From NCBI GenBank assembly GCA_012932295.1, contig JAAONU010000001.1:50689134-50753133 (forward strand): DNA of 64,000 nt. The letters run 5' to 3'. The notes beneath the pieces were generated by a model, which made no database searches, had not been told where the DNA came from, and saw only the letters and a program-made list of their open reading frames with translations. Of this stretch, positions 1 through 11,773 are shown piece by piece (the first letter of the stretch is position 1; each line of letters opens with the position of its first letter). Source of the DNA: Cyclina sinensis (Eukaryota; Mollusca; Bivalvia; Venerida; Veneridae). The position numbers were made by a program, and so were the translations under genes.

Positions 1-648
1 CATTTAGTGTTTTACAAATACCTTTGGCTGTGTCTATTTGCATGCATTGTAAAATTAATTGTGATACATGGATTAAGGTCTTTGTGCACTATTATGTCAG
101 AAAAAAAAAAAACTTTTCATGTAGGTAAAGTAATGTTAAGAATAATGATTATTAAAACAGTCTTCCTCCTAACGAACTTTTCTAAATATTTTGATGATGT
201 TAAAATTACTTTAATGACGAAAAATTCTAGATAGGCACAATTACGGGTTGATTCCCTAAACAAACAACTAGCTAAGAAATCTTATTCAATCATGTCTGCT
301 CTTTCTGTGCTTGGAAAACGGTTTGAATAGCTTTGTAGTTCTCTATTGTGTACCTCATACAGGTAGGAATTTCTATAAGTTGACTAGAGAATGTGTATGT
401 GTTTTTAGCATGTCCTGGTTGTATTGTTTTGTATTGCTTTTGTATTGTGTTGTGTTGCCCTGCATTGCCTTAGATTGACTAAGGTTATGGTCTTTCATTC
501 ACTTCATGTCTCAGTCAGTCTCAATGGAAATTACAATCTGACATTCAATGGAGTGATGCTATGTTGCAGTGGCATTTGTGTGATACCCTGTTGCTTGCCC
601 AATGTGTTTCTCTCTTTTACACTCCCTGATATTAAATTAGACTGATTT
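1..648. other. No gene recognised; low-complexity patch near 420-475
   Basis: AT-rich sequence with only short chance open frames. A TTGT/TTGCC-like degenerate simple repeat lies at about 420-475. The stretch could be 3' UTR or intron of the minus-strand gene. Confidence 0.4.
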
Positions 649-672
649 TCATTTACTTCCTGGCTGCCCAGG
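649..672 (-). CDS. Possible terminal coding exon of the host gene
   Basis: A good minus-strand acceptor (ATTTATTTACAG) is followed in phase 0 by seven codons, PGQPGSK, and a TGA. This would fit the phase left by the exon ending at 1,240 and would place a 3' UTR below 649. No clear AATAAA was seen downstream, only an ATTAAA-like word near 200. The exon is very short and may be chance. Confidence 0.22.
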   Translation of the reverse strand, partial: PGQPGSK

Positions 673-1239
673 CTGTAAATAAATTGAACTGATATTAGTT
701 GAAGTGGCTGAAGTGTAAAATGATATTTAAAGGGCAAAAATGGTGCCAGTTAGAACAAAAGTATGATATGATAAAGCTGCATTTAGAACCTGTTTTTCCT
801 TCCATTTTTGGAATTTTAATATTCAACCTACTTGAGGAGCAACATCAACTAAAACTTACTTCTAGATACACATGAATTTCAGTCACAAAGATAATAAATT
901 TTCATCAAAATTAAGATACTATTCCTTGTGTACTGTTTAGGTATTTGTCCTAATTTTGAATAAGTTTTAATATATATAAATTACTTATAAAACTGGTGAC
1001 AATTTGGTTTGAAATTATATCTTTATCAACAAAAGTCAATGCAAATAAACATGATGAAAACATTTCATAAACCTTTGAACCATTCTAGAGTATACTAAAG
1101 AAATTTTATTTTCTCCCTGGTGATATTTTGGTCACATCAGCATGCACAAACCCCTTAACATATTTCAAACAAATTAACTATATGACAAGTAATTTGAAAT
1201 TACTTGCTGATTTGAACTAGAAATGAAATACCAACTTAC

Positions 1240-1372
1240 AGACTTTCTAGGCCAGTCTGAGTAGGAACATAGTTCCGCTGCCAAATTCATTCCCCCAGCT
1301 TCTGTTGAATGTGCTTCGGCCATCTTTTTTATATGGGATGACAGCAGACCAGTTACTAATGACTTCATTCTC
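1240..1372 (-). CDS. Host gene exon i (3'-most certain exon)
   Basis: A 133-bp exon with acceptor TTTTGTTCTAG and donor GTAAGTTGG. After one base completing Lys it reads RMKSLVTGLLSSHIKKM, then AEAHSTEAGGMNLAAELC, and ends DWPRKS in phase 0. If the donor were not used, the frame would run 22 codons more to a stop near 1,174, giving an alternative C-terminus. The strong GTAAGT donor favours splicing. Confidence 0.7.
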
Positions 1373-1728
1373 CTAGAACAAAATGTACTGTTAATGTAAA
1401 ATGTTGTATGTTTTCCTGATGGCATGTATATCACTGTATATATATTCTCCACAATGATTGTGCCTTATCTTCACAGTCATGTTTAGAGATAAATTTCCAA
1501 CAAGGCTTGGCAACATCCACATTCCCTAATTTGACAAAAGTTCTATTCATTATCTTAAAAGCAGTTACTGAGAATAATTAATTATTAAAATGTAATATCA
1601 GAAACTTGTATCTGTTTTCAAAATTAAATATTTCAGTAAATAATAAAGTATAGTAAAAATATGTGTTGCTCTGCTGACAGAGGAACACTGACTAAATAGA
1701 TAGAGGGAAAATATCTTTTGGCCTTTAC

Positions 1729-1796
1729 TTTAAATCTTCCATTTGAAAATCTTCTGGCTTCTTTTTCTTCATCACTTCTTTCATCACCCATTTTTT
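1729..1796 (-). CDS. Host gene exon h
   Basis: A 68-bp exon entering in phase 0 and leaving with two bases. The acceptor is ACATTTTCAG and the donor GTAAAGG. It encodes the Lys-rich peptide KKWVMKEVMKKKKPEDF and then QMEDL. The split Lys codon is completed by the G at the start of the next exon, which supports both boundaries. Confidence 0.7.
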
Positions 1797-2576
1797 CTGA
1801 AAATGTAAATTGCACCTTTTGCAACATGTGGGCTATGATGCTCCTGCATTGCTCAGAGTAAAATGACTCAAAATGACAAGCGACTTTAATTTAAAATCTA
1901 ATAACTAGTGCACATGTAGATTACATCTCTTTATTTTATGCCTACCAATGAAATATAGGGAAATATCAGTGAGATAAAAGTGATAATCCACTGTTTTGAA
2001 TCAGTGAAATTACCATTTTGATAATCCACTGTTTGTGCCGGAACTACTTTTCCCCACCACGTAAATACAAGAGAATCCGCTGTATTTCAGACAGTGACAG
2101 CGAGTGAAATTTATTTACCTCGTTAAATCCAGTTAAAATATTGAATTCCTGAGCCTAACTAGTTGTGAACAATGATGAAATTCGCCATAGATTATTTAAA
2201 ATGTCTGATTTGTTTACATAACTCACATGGACAATATCCAATATGGCCGACTTTCAATTCAATGGATTGAATATTACTCGGTATTAATCCCCTTTTATAA
2301 TTAAAGTATGTATGGCTAAAATTCAATAAATATTGATAAACTGTGTAGAGAAAAATAAATGTTATTTGATGAAAGTGTATTCAGTTTATTTCAGCAGAAG
2401 TAAAGTTATCATATGTATTGGAGACTGTCTGCACTTTTTTGTGTGCAGAGTAACGGTTTGACCAAAGTACGCATTAACTGATTTGGGGCTCACCATGGGG
2501 AATTTATTGAAGGCCCTGAGTAAAAATGTCATAAAATACCCATTTTTGACGTGTTGGCATAAAATAAAAAGAAAAA

Positions 2577-2727
2577 TTGTTTGTTTTTTAGTGGAAGATG
2601 GGAATTTATTTCATCTCGTGAACACCATATGTTTATATTTTCACTCGTGGCTGCGCCACTCCTGAAAATATCACATATGGTGTTCACTCGATGAAATAAA
2701 TTCTCATCTTCCACAAAAACAAACAAA
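2577..2727. repeat. Fold-back (long inverted-repeat) MITE-like element
   Basis: Two arms of about 70 bp face each other around the core CGTGGCTGCGCCACTC. The left arm contains GTGGAAGATGGGAATTTATT and CGTGAACACCATATG. The right arm is its near-perfect reverse complement. Transcribed, it would form one long hairpin. Open frames of 60 and 71 codons on the two strands are products of this palindrome, not genes. No target duplication could be fixed. Confidence 0.75.
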
Positions 2728-2933
2728 TATCCTCTATATGACAAGAAGGTGAATTTATTGCTTTAGCGCTTTGTGCTGTGGCTTGTATTTAAGTTGTGTT
2801 AAACTTAAATCAACTGAAACTGGTAATGACAGATCTTACATGATGTTTGTGGTTACACAACAGCACCATATGCTTGAATGGATTATTGAAAACATGTGAC
2901 TTGCAGAATGCATATAAGAACCATAATACTAAC

Positions 2934-3095
2934 CTGTGAATCTGTCATTCCCAAACTTTCATTTGTACTGCTAATGCCAAGGTCTTGAATCACATCATCT
3001 GATTCAGCTAATGACTTCTTTAAGTCTTTCAGTGAGACCTCCTTCATTATTTCCTTAGAATCTACAAGCTCAGAAACTTTTCCGCTTTCTACCAA
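2934..3095 (-). CDS. Host gene exon g
   Basis: A 162-bp, phase 0-0 exon with acceptor TTTGTTTTCAG and donor GTTAGT. It encodes LVESGKVSELVDSKE, then MKEVSLKDLKKSLAE, and ends LGMTDSQ. It is acidic and Ser-rich with predicted helices and no cysteine. It joins in frame to LAKK at the end of the preceding exon despite a 24-kb intron. Confidence 0.75.
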
Positions 3096-3469
3096 CTGAA
3101 AACAAATAAATTGTAGCATATCACAGCACTATGAAAAGTACAACAGCTTCATACAATGGGACAAGTGTCCTTAAGGAATCCTTAATAAGGATTATGTATC
3201 AGACAACTGAGCATAAACAATTGTCAATGTTTGGTATTTTAGCAGATTTTGGGGTATCAACAAGTTGATAGGGATAGAACTTTTGGCAACAGGTGCATAG
3301 CTGATAGGGCTACACACAAATTTCAAACATTTCTCTTTTGAAGTTGTATTTTTTAGGTTAAAAATGCTCTAAAGTAGAAATTCAGTTGAAAAATAATCAA
3401 GCAGCCATGTTAATTCAATCAGCAACTTGCATTTAACAACATTTCAACACAATATGCCATTAGTAAAGT

Positions 3470-3735
3470 AAGGCGCTTGATTATTATAGTGTCACCCCTT
3501 CTGAAAAGGCCAGCCTCCCGGGCTTATGAGACACCTCTATTAGTGTACACATTTACTCCCCGATTCCTTATCCTATGTGCCAGGTGCCAGGCAAACAGGC
3601 AACTGGTTACAATTCTTTCACTAGCTGGCGGCTCACCAACTGGCGGCATCAGAACAAGCTTCTGCCAGGATTCGAACTTTCGACATCCCGCTCCGTAAGG
3701 GGGATGCCTTAACAACTTGGCCACGGAGATTGTAA
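3470..3735 (-). repeat. tRNA-derived SINE
   Basis: Read on the minus strand, the element starts with a tRNA-like head. The A-box-like TGGCCAAGTTGTTAAGGC is at 3,723-3,706 and the B-box-like GTTCGAATCC at 3,677-3,668, followed by about 190 bp of non-tRNA body. The tRNA head carries an extra body, so it is a SINE rather than a tRNA gene. Bivalve SINE families such as RUDI have this head-plus-body layout; family identity is not established here. Confidence 0.75.
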
Positions 3736-3854
3736 GCTACTAAAATTACATGTTCATAATACATTATAATATTTAACGGTGAAAAACCTCTGCACCATAT
3801 CTGACTGTCTGAAATTAACTCTCCAAAAGTAACTGCAGAATCCACTATATTTAA

Positions 3855-4166
3855 AACAAGAACTGTCTGTAAGACAGCATACTGGACTATTCACACCTTA
3901 TTTAGTGTAAAGCTGCTAGTCAAACATATAGGTAATATTGTGATAAAAAACAATGTCTTAGCACTATGATCTTGACCTTTGATATTTGACCTCAGAATCA
4001 ATAAGGATCTTCTTTGACTAGGATAAAGCACATGTGTAAGTTTGCAAGTAGATGACAATAAGAGCAATTTATGGTCCAGAAACGATTGTGTCTATGAACA
4101 GAGAGACAGATGGACAAACTAATTCCAGTATATACGCAACAACTTCGTTGCAGGGGTTATATTTAT
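3855..4166 (+). repeat. Pearl-like element, single unit
   Basis: It begins AACAAGAACTGTC, carries one 'cttgacctttgatatttgacc' type unit, a short GACAGATGGACA tract near 4,105 and a tail hairpin (CAACTTCGTTGCAGG). It follows the head / unit / GAC-tract / tail order seen throughout the window, but with a minimal array. Confidence 0.6.
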
Positions 4167-4244
4167 CACAGCAGATTTCTAAAAGATGAGCATGACAGTA
4201 GCCTGCATACAAAAATTTAAAACAAAATTTCTAAGTAAAAAAAA

Positions 4245-4965
4245 AAATGTCATAATTAGAAAAGGGTCATAATTTGTATTAAATTTGGTCACGAGTTACC
4301 TAGCTTGTTTGTTTTTAAATGCCCCTGAAGACCTTAGTGAAGTACTAAAGCAGTAGTCATGGATGCTTATAAAAATATATGCATCATAGTAAAATAAATG
4401 TGATAACTTCAGTGTGTTAAAACTGGATTTTCAACTGGACTCGTGGCTTCAAAACTCAACAATTTTTACAGACTAGTCAGACATGTTGTCTTTCTGATGA
4501 AAGTATCAGGAAATCTGAGTTTAGTTTCAAGAGGTCCACTTGAAATTGATATGGTATTGTTTACTCTGTTCTCAGTGGCCCTGTCCTGGAGTTTTAGTCA
4601 TCTTGTATATAAATTTTTATGGGGTTTTGAAAATATGTGACAACTGAAAAATGGCAAATGTTTGTTGCTGATTGGGGAAGTTAGACCAAAAATTGTTTAA
4701 ATCTGTCAAGCCTTTCATGAGTTATCTTCCTGAAACCGTTTTTCTAATTTTTGTCACAGTGACCTTGACCTCGACCCCACCAGCCCCAATATCAAACTTG
4801 ACCTTTATCATATGATGTTACATCTGTGTACCAAAAATTGTTTAAATCTGTCTAGCCTTTCATGAGTTATCGTCCGGAAACCATGACAGAACGACAGACC
4901 GACCGACCAACAAGCTCACTCCTATATACCCCCTCAAACTTTGTTTTTGTGGGTATAATAACATT
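4245..4965 (+). repeat. Pearl-like array with GACC-rich tail
   Basis: Degenerate units ('gtgaccttgacctcgacc', 'tttcatgagttatc' twice) are followed by GACAGACCGACCGACC at about 4,893 and a tail CTATATACCCCCTC...GTGGGTATAATAA that folds on itself. No clear AACAAGAR head was seen. Confidence 0.6.
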
Positions 4966-5489
4966 CTAAAGGTAAAATCAATATATAAAATGCTTTAATT
5001 CTAGATCTTGATGGTAAAAATTGATCCCTTCATTAATCAATGTTTTTTCAGGGAAAATCAAGGTGCAGAATTACCGACCAAAATAAGCATCAAGAGAATC
5101 TTTGAGATGTATCTTCATATCCCTATTACCAGTAAATGCACTCCATCTAATTAGATCAGACCTAATCTCTGAGACACAATTCAAATCATGTAAACAAGCA
5201 GTCAACTGTGTCTAGAACAATGTAATCCCGATAATGCCCCCAGGTTAACGGAATCACTCCTTACTGTTGAAAGGTGTGAATGATTGAGATAACAGGTACA
5301 GCCCATGGCATGAATTGAGCAAACTTCATTTGACTGTCACTGAAAAGGCTTTTTCTTCCTTAATAAGAATATTGGGAATTTTAGATGAAAATTCGGACTG
5401 CTGGAATCGAGGCTGAATATTGGGATTGTCTGAAATCCCATTGGGTTATCACATGTATTTAGTAAATTATCTGCAAACGTGTAATCAAT

Positions 5490-5820
5490 TTTTTGTTGGC
5501 AAAACTTCAACCAAAATTTCTTAAGTTAAAAGGGGCAATAATTTACAATAAATTCTGCAAAGAGTTATCTTACTTGGAGGTCGGTCTGATCTCCCTTAAC
5601 ATCTTTTTGCAGCTTCAAGTCAGTCCTTTTAATGATTGCTGTTATGTTAAATCTCAAACTTTATCCAAGATTTCTCATTCTTTAAAGGATTGTAAGTAGC
5701 CTTAAATTTAGTCAAGAGTTATCTAACTTGTATTTTTAATGCCCCTGAGGACATCGGTGAGACATCGCCACTGCTAGGGTGAGAAGAATAGCTTGACTTT
5801 CTTACTGTAGTCAAGCTAAA
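5490..5820 (+). repeat. Pearl-like remnant with perfect tail hairpin
   Basis: The sequence 'ggggcaataatt...gagttatcttacttgg' resembles the unit at about 4,255-4,340. The end has a perfect 9-bp stem, AGCTTGACT / AGTCAAGCT, at 5,790-5,817, followed by AAAAA, as in the tails of the larger elements. Confidence 0.55.
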
Positions 5821-6467
5821 AATGATAAAAAAAACTCAACTATTAATTTCATATTCTTATGGAAGGTAAACATTTACTTTGCACTTATGGAAATCGGGAA
5901 CTAATGTTAACCACACACTTTGTGTAAAAACATTTACCAGTATACAAAACACCTTTTTTTTAAAGCTCACATCTCTTTTTCTTCATAGTATTCCTAAAAC
6001 TTGGTAGGACATTTTAGAATTTAAAGTAATTTTCCTTCACAGTCATATTTTCCCATAAACCATTCATATGTGCTGGCAAAACTGTGTGGCCATGAATCAT
6101 TTCTTTTACTGCCTCTGAAACACATATTTTTCAACTCTATGTGTTTGAAAGAATGAGTGTTAACATGTTTTTCATGTATAATATTAAACTGAACAGTTAT
6201 GATTTCAATTCAATTACAAAACATGCAATATTTCTCAGGATTATTTTAAAGCATTTTTGGTGATTTCAATGGGATTCATTTGGTTTGAATGAGCATATTA
6301 CACATCATGCATGGCCTTCCCAAACACTGAACAGAACACATTGGTATATGAGTTAAAAACTTGCTGAAAGTGATTGCATATTGTACAAATATAAAATCAT
6401 GTTATTCACAAAAAAACAACAACAACAAACGAGTTCTCAATGTTTGTTCACAAATGTAGTTTTTAAA
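5821..6467. other. Intron sequence, nothing recognised
   Basis: AT-rich, with no long frame, no clear repeat and no splice-bounded exon in phase with the host gene. Confidence 0.5.
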
Positions 6468-8621
6468 AACAAGAGAGCCCTGGATCGCTCACCTGAGTAC
6501 TTTGGCTGTAGGTTTGCTGTTAAGCAGTATTTCATTTTTTAATTGAAAATAAGTGCCTACAAACCAAATATGTAAATTATCGGTCAATAAAGAAAGGCTC
6601 TATGACAGAAAGTAGAAATATCTATTATAAGCTATGGTGACCTTGACCTTGACCCAGTGACCTCATACCCTACCCATGGGTAGAGGTCCATGCAAAGAAC
6701 CTCTATACTGAATATCAAAGATATTGGTCTATAAATGAAGGCTCTATGAGGTACAGTAGATAAATCTACTTTTAGCCTCCATGACCTTTAACTTAATCTA
6801 ATAATTTGAAAAAGCCTGATAAACCTTGCTTCGTGCCAAATTTTAAAATTCTAGGCCTTGTGGTTTCAGACAAGAAGATTTTTAAAATTTTCTTCTATAT
6901 TGTAACTTAAAACTTGTGACCCCTCGGGCGGGGCCAATACTGACCCCAGGGACATTTTTCTAACAAACTTGGTAGATGTCCACTAGACAATGCTACATAC
7001 CAAATATCTTAACTCTAGGCCTTGTGGTTTCTAACAAGAAGATTTTTCAAGTTTTTCCTATATAATTCTATGTAAAACATGTGACCCCTATGGCGGGGCC
7101 TATTTTGACCACGGGGCCATGATTTGAACAAACTTGATAGAGGTCCATTAGATAATGCTGCACACCAAATATCTTAACTCTAGGCCTTCTTGTTTATGAC
7201 AAGAAGATTTTTAAAGTTTTTCCTACAAAACTCTCTGTAAAACATGTGACCCCTGGGGCGGGGCCTTTTTTGACCTAGGGTCCATGACTAATAAAAACTT
7301 GGTAGAGGTCCTCTAGACAATGCTTCATACAAAATATCTTAACTCTAAGCCTTACGGTTTCTTCTGTGTAGATTTTTAAAACCTTTTCCTATATAACTCT
7401 ATGTAAACAAGTGACCCCCAGGGCTGGGCCTGTTTTTGACCCAGTGGCCATGATTCGAACAAACTTAGTAGAGGTCCACTAGACAATGCTACACACCAAA
7501 TATCTAACCTCTATAACTTAGGGTTTCTGACAAGAAGATTTTTTAAGATTTTCCTATATAACCCTATGTAAAACAAGTGACCCCTGGGGTGGGGCCATTT
7601 TTGACCCAGAGGCAAAGATCTGAACAAACTTAGTAGAAGTCCACTAGACAATGCTTCACACCAAATATCTTAGCTCTATGCCTGATGGTTTCTGACAAGA
7701 AGATTTTTAAAGTTTTTCCTATATAACTCTATGTAAACAAGTGACCCCTGGAACCGGGCCATTTTTGACCCAGAGGGGATGATATGAACAAACTTGGTAG
7801 AGATCCACTAGACAATGCTACACACCAAATATCTAAGCTCTAAAACTAATGGTTTCTGACAAGAAGATTTTTTAAGATTTTCCTATATAACTCTATGTGA
7901 AACAAGTGACCCCTTGGGCAGGGCCATTTTTGACCCAGAGGCCATGATTTGAACAAATTTGGTAGAGGTCCACTAGACAATGCTACACACCAAATATCTA
8001 AGCTCTATGCCTTACAGTTTCTGATAAGAAGATTTTTTAAGATTTTCCTATGTTACCCTATGTAAAACAAGTGACCCCCAGGGCAGGGCCATTATTGACC
8101 CAGAGGCAAAGATCTGAACAAACTTGGTAGAGGTCCACTAGACAATGCTGCATACCAAATATCTTAACTCTAGGCCTTCTTGTTTCTGACAAGAAGATTT
8201 TCAAGTTTTCCCTATATAACTCTATGTAAAATCAACTGACCCCTGGGGTGGGGTCAGTTTTGACCCCAGGGACATAATTTGAACAAACTTGGTAGAGGTC
8301 CACTAGATGATGCTTCATACCAAATATCAAAGCTCCAGGCTTTGTGGTTTTGGAGAAGAAGATTTTTAAAGATCCAACTTATAAAATCTATTTTTAGCTC
8401 CAGTGAACCAGAAATACAATGGACCAGAACCTTTGAACAACCTTGGTAGCGCTTCATGCAAGAAACATCCCAGGAAAGTTTCATTAAATTGCCCCATTGG
8501 TTTCAGAGGAGACGTCGTTTGAATGAAAAGTTGACGACGGACCGGACGGACAGACGGACGACGGACAAAGACTGATCAGAAAAGCTCACCCTGAGCGCTT
8601 TGTGCACAGGTGAGCTAAAAA
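6468..8621 (+). repeat. Pearl-like element, 'gctcacctgag' family, nine-unit array
   Basis: The head is AACAAGAGAGCCCTGGATCG followed by CTCACCTGAGTAC. It is followed by about nine tandem units of about 163-167 bp, each with 'gtgacccctggggcggggcc', 'gaacaaacttggtagaggtcc', 'actagacaatgct' and 'gacaagaagattttt'. They begin near 6,918, 7,081, 7,246, 7,411, 7,577, 7,741, 7,906, 8,073 and 8,239. Next come a GGAC/GACG tract at about 8,532-8,570 and a tail hairpin, AGCTCACCCTGAGC...CAGGTGAGCT, then AAAA. The tail word is the inverse of the head word. There is no coding capacity; the 76-codon minus frame at 8,254-8,484 is a repeat shadow. Confidence 0.88.
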
Positions 8622-9430
8622 GATGGAAAACGGGAAAATGTGTGAAATGCAGATTTTTGAATCATGTGTGGCCTAGACCTAGATGCTAAAATAACTGTGT
8701 AATGCCCTATCTATTTGAGAGTTTATTTATCATAATAATGAACCGACTGCCCATAACTGGCACCCCATGAAAGGTTAGTTATTTTAGGTTGTAGGGGATA
8801 GAGCAAGATACACAAAGAATCCCACTCCAAAGACACCTCTCATTCTTTTCCATGCCAAGCTTAATGTCTAAGCCAAGTAATGAGTATAAATGCAGCAAGT
8901 TTACATTCTGACACTATTTATTAACATGGACAGAAACATTTAAGCAAGATGATTATCAATATCACAGGAAATTTTGCTTGTAGATGTGATCACATGTACA
9001 ATTCAATTATTGGGCATAACCCATTGGACACTTTTTTAAGCAGCCAACTTGTTTGTCTACCTACTAGTTTCAAAATCCCTTGATGTTCAGGAGAAATGAA
9101 GCACATATGAAATGTCATTATGAGGGACAGACACAGTATTTTATCTTTATTTAACATAAACCTTGAGAAAGCTATATATCTACTGCACATTATATGGCTA
9201 AATTAAATCTAAATTCTTCAAGGCCCTCAAGAGGTAGAGAACAGACACAGAACTTCGGACAGATGCAAACTATTGATTTGATGTGTGACCAAATCCTATT
9301 ATTCTGCACATAATGTGTGTATACATTCAATTTCTATAGATTAATATAACTAGAACTGATACTGTCCTGGCGCCAATACCACTCGCATGCCGCTTCGTCA
9401 GAACGGTACTGATAATATGGAAACATGTTC
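8622..9430. other. Intron sequence, nothing recognised
   Basis: No supported exon or repeat boundary. An approximately 50-bp segment at about 9,360-9,410 ('actgtcctggcgccaatacc...cgcttcgtcag') recurs in diverged form at about 9,965-10,010. Confidence 0.4.
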
Positions 9431-9435
9431 CTTTA

Positions 9436-9790
9436 TGCCCCAACTAAAATTAAGTATGAGTTATTACAAAGGGCAATAACTCCAAAATTGTGCAAAGAGA
9501 GTTATGGTTCTTCAGCACTGCACTTCTCTTCAATGAGATTCATCCATCTATAAAGTTTCAAGTTGATCCCTCAAATACTTTTTGAGTTATGCCCCAGACA
9601 AAAACTAGGTATGAAAATTTTTAAAGGCAAATAATTCCAAAATTATGCAAAAAAGAGTTACAGTTCTTGAGCACTACACTTTTCCTCAATGGTTTTCAAT
9701 GTTCAAGTCACTGTGATATTGACCTTTGACTCCAAAATCAATAGGGATCATGCATTAGATGTGGGCAATCGTCACATAAGTTAAATCAAA
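9436..9790 (+). repeat. Degenerate pearl-like array of two unit types
   Basis: Two units of the 'aaagggcaataactccaaaat...gttcttcagcactgcact' type are followed by one 'gtcactgtgatattgacctttgactcc' unit. The junction of two unit families in one array suggests recombination or nested insertion. The same first unit type continues at 10,804-11,170, after the element at 10,099. Confidence 0.55.
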
Positions 9791-10098
9791 GCACTGAAGG
9801 CAAAGAATTTGTTTGGGCCACAGAACCAGTAATAACTGTTGCCAATATTTTCTTTTCCTTCCATTTTGCAGAAAGGTTGTTTAAAAGTGTTCATATCTCA
9901 TAATTATTGCTTGATCTCTTATAGAGACTGAATACTGCACCAGTGTACTTGTTACTGAACTTTGAAAACCACTGCCCTGTCGAAAATACACCCACATATC
10001 ACTTTGTCAGTAGAGCATTATGTAGTTTCATGTTAAATACATGTTATTGCCTTAGAGTTATGAACAATAAAAATGAAAAATTAAAACAAAAATTAACT

Positions 10099-10803
10099 TT
10101 ACAAGGCAGTCTGAAGGACAGCTAAATCCTTCGCCAACAGACATGAATGTGTACTTCTTGACCTTTAACCAACCATGACCTTGATATTGTGCCATGCATA
10201 TTATAAGCACATAGTCTGATGATATTAATTATTTGTGCCAAGTTATTTAAAATCTTCCATAAAGTCAAAATGTTATGGAGAACATTTAACCTTGACCTTG
10301 GGGGTAGCAACCTGGATGTTAGGTTCTGCACATCGTGTCATAGTGGTGATCATTTGTGCAAAGTAATTAAAAAACTTTTCATAAGCCAAGTTAGTAAGTT
10401 ATGGAGCAGATGTGAAATGTGGATATTTGACCTTTAAGTGTGACTTTGACCTTGTGGGTAGCAACCCAATTATTGCGCTCTGCACATTGTCTCATAATGG
10501 CAATCACTTGTGCCGAGTTATTTAAAAAAATTTTCAGTGGTTTAAAAGTTATGGAGCGGACACGAAATGTAGACTTTTAACACTTAACCTTTAAGTTTGA
10601 CCTTGACCTTGGTGGTAGTTACCCAATTATTGTGCTCTGCACATCGTCTGATAATTATGGTGATCACTTGTGCCAAGTTATTTTAAAAAATTTTCAGCAG
10701 TTTAAAAGTTATGGAGCGGACACAAAAGTGTTACGGACGGACAGACGGACAGATTGAGGCCACTCCTATTATCCCCTCCCCGCTTTGTGGAAGGGGATTA
10801 AAA
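10099..10803 (+). repeat. Pearl-like element, 'aaggcagtctgaagg' family
   Basis: The head TACAAGGCAGTCTGAAGGAC leads into about four units of about 150 bp with 'tgaccttgaccttg(g)ggggtagcaaccc', 'gtgccaagttattt' and 'aaaagttatggagcggacac'. These are followed by GGACGGACAGACGGACAG and a tail CCCCTCCCCGCTTTGTGG / AAGGGGATTAAAA. A head-plus-one-unit copy is at 36,061-36,357. Confidence 0.75.
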
Positions 10804-11170
10804 ATTATGCATAAAGACCGTCATGGTTCATACTTCTGCACTGCACTTTATCAATGAAATCTATCAAAGTGTAAAGTTTCAAGTTAATATATCCAATACT
10901 AATACTTTTGATCACTGGCCATATTTAATTAAGGATGAATCACAAAGGACAATAACTGCAAAATTATGCATTAGAAGGTTGTGGTTCTTGGACACTGCGA
11001 TCTCCTCAGTAAGATCTGTCCATCTACGTAGGTAAGTTTGATAAATTACAAATGGCAATAACTCTAAAATTATGCTAAAGAGATCTAAATTTTCCCAATG
11101 AAGTCTATCCATCTGTTGTTTCATCAAAGAAATTTCAAATTGATACCGCCAATACTTTTTGAATTATGCC
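10804..11170 (+). repeat. Degenerate array continuing the 9,436 unit type
   Basis: Units with 'aattatgcataaagac...gttcatacttctgcactgcact' and 'aaagtttcaagtt' occur about every 125-150 bp. The array probably once joined the one at 9,436, with the 10,099 element inserted between them. Confidence 0.5.
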
Positions 11171-11765
11171 CTTGACAAATAACCAAACCAGGCAGTTAGC
11201 TGGTTAAGTTGATTCTAGTATTATCCCCCTCCCTTCCCTGTGCCGGAGGTTGGCAGGCAGATATAATGAAATTGGAAATGATATCCAATTAGTAAATGCC
11301 TAAGATTGGTGTATGAAGTTGAAATACTAGACAGTAAGTGTTAGTGTGCAAATCAGTATCTATAAGTTACCAAATTGCACCTAGTGAATCCAGTATTTAT
11401 GGATTTTTGGTCGGTCAATACATATAATGCGGATTTGGAACCAGGGTTCTAGCTAACCTATTATCGCTTGTCGAGTGCGACATGCTCTCAGGATTAGGGC
11501 TATGCTTCTGATATGCTTTGTAGTCACTGACATCCCTTAATTGCCAAAGGGACAAGCCTTAGATAAACAACAATTACATCAGATAGTTATCAATAGAACA
11601 CCACGTGCTCTCCGTTAATTGCTGTCAATCAAATGAAGCGACTGGGAGCGATCAACCAATGACAGCTTAATATAACGGAAAGTTTGAAGTAAAACATTCA
11701 GCAGCATTATTAAGCAGCTCTAATTTTTTGATGGGTATTTTCTTTGTTGTGTTGATAGATGTACC
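11171..11765. other. Intron sequence, nothing firmly recognised
   Basis: A tail-like 'ccccctcccttccctgtgccgg' at about 11,225 may be a decayed pearl-type end. Nothing else is supported. Confidence 0.35.
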
Positions 11766-11773
11766 ATGCCAAC

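Noticed and set aside
531..737. 68-codon minus frame across the possible terminal exon
   Set aside because: The frame differs from the phase required by the exon at 1,240; only the short acceptor-linked piece was kept at low confidence.
3668..3730. Possible tRNA gene on minus strand
   Set aside because: tRNA-like head fused to a SINE body; acceptor arms do not pair well.
6918..8400. CRISPR-like regular spacing
   Set aside because: The whole 163-bp unit is repeated, not short repeats with unique spacers, and the genome is eukaryotic.
11453..11500. 'cagggttctagctaacc' as the end of another hAT-like element
   Set aside because: No matching inverted end or 8-bp duplication found.
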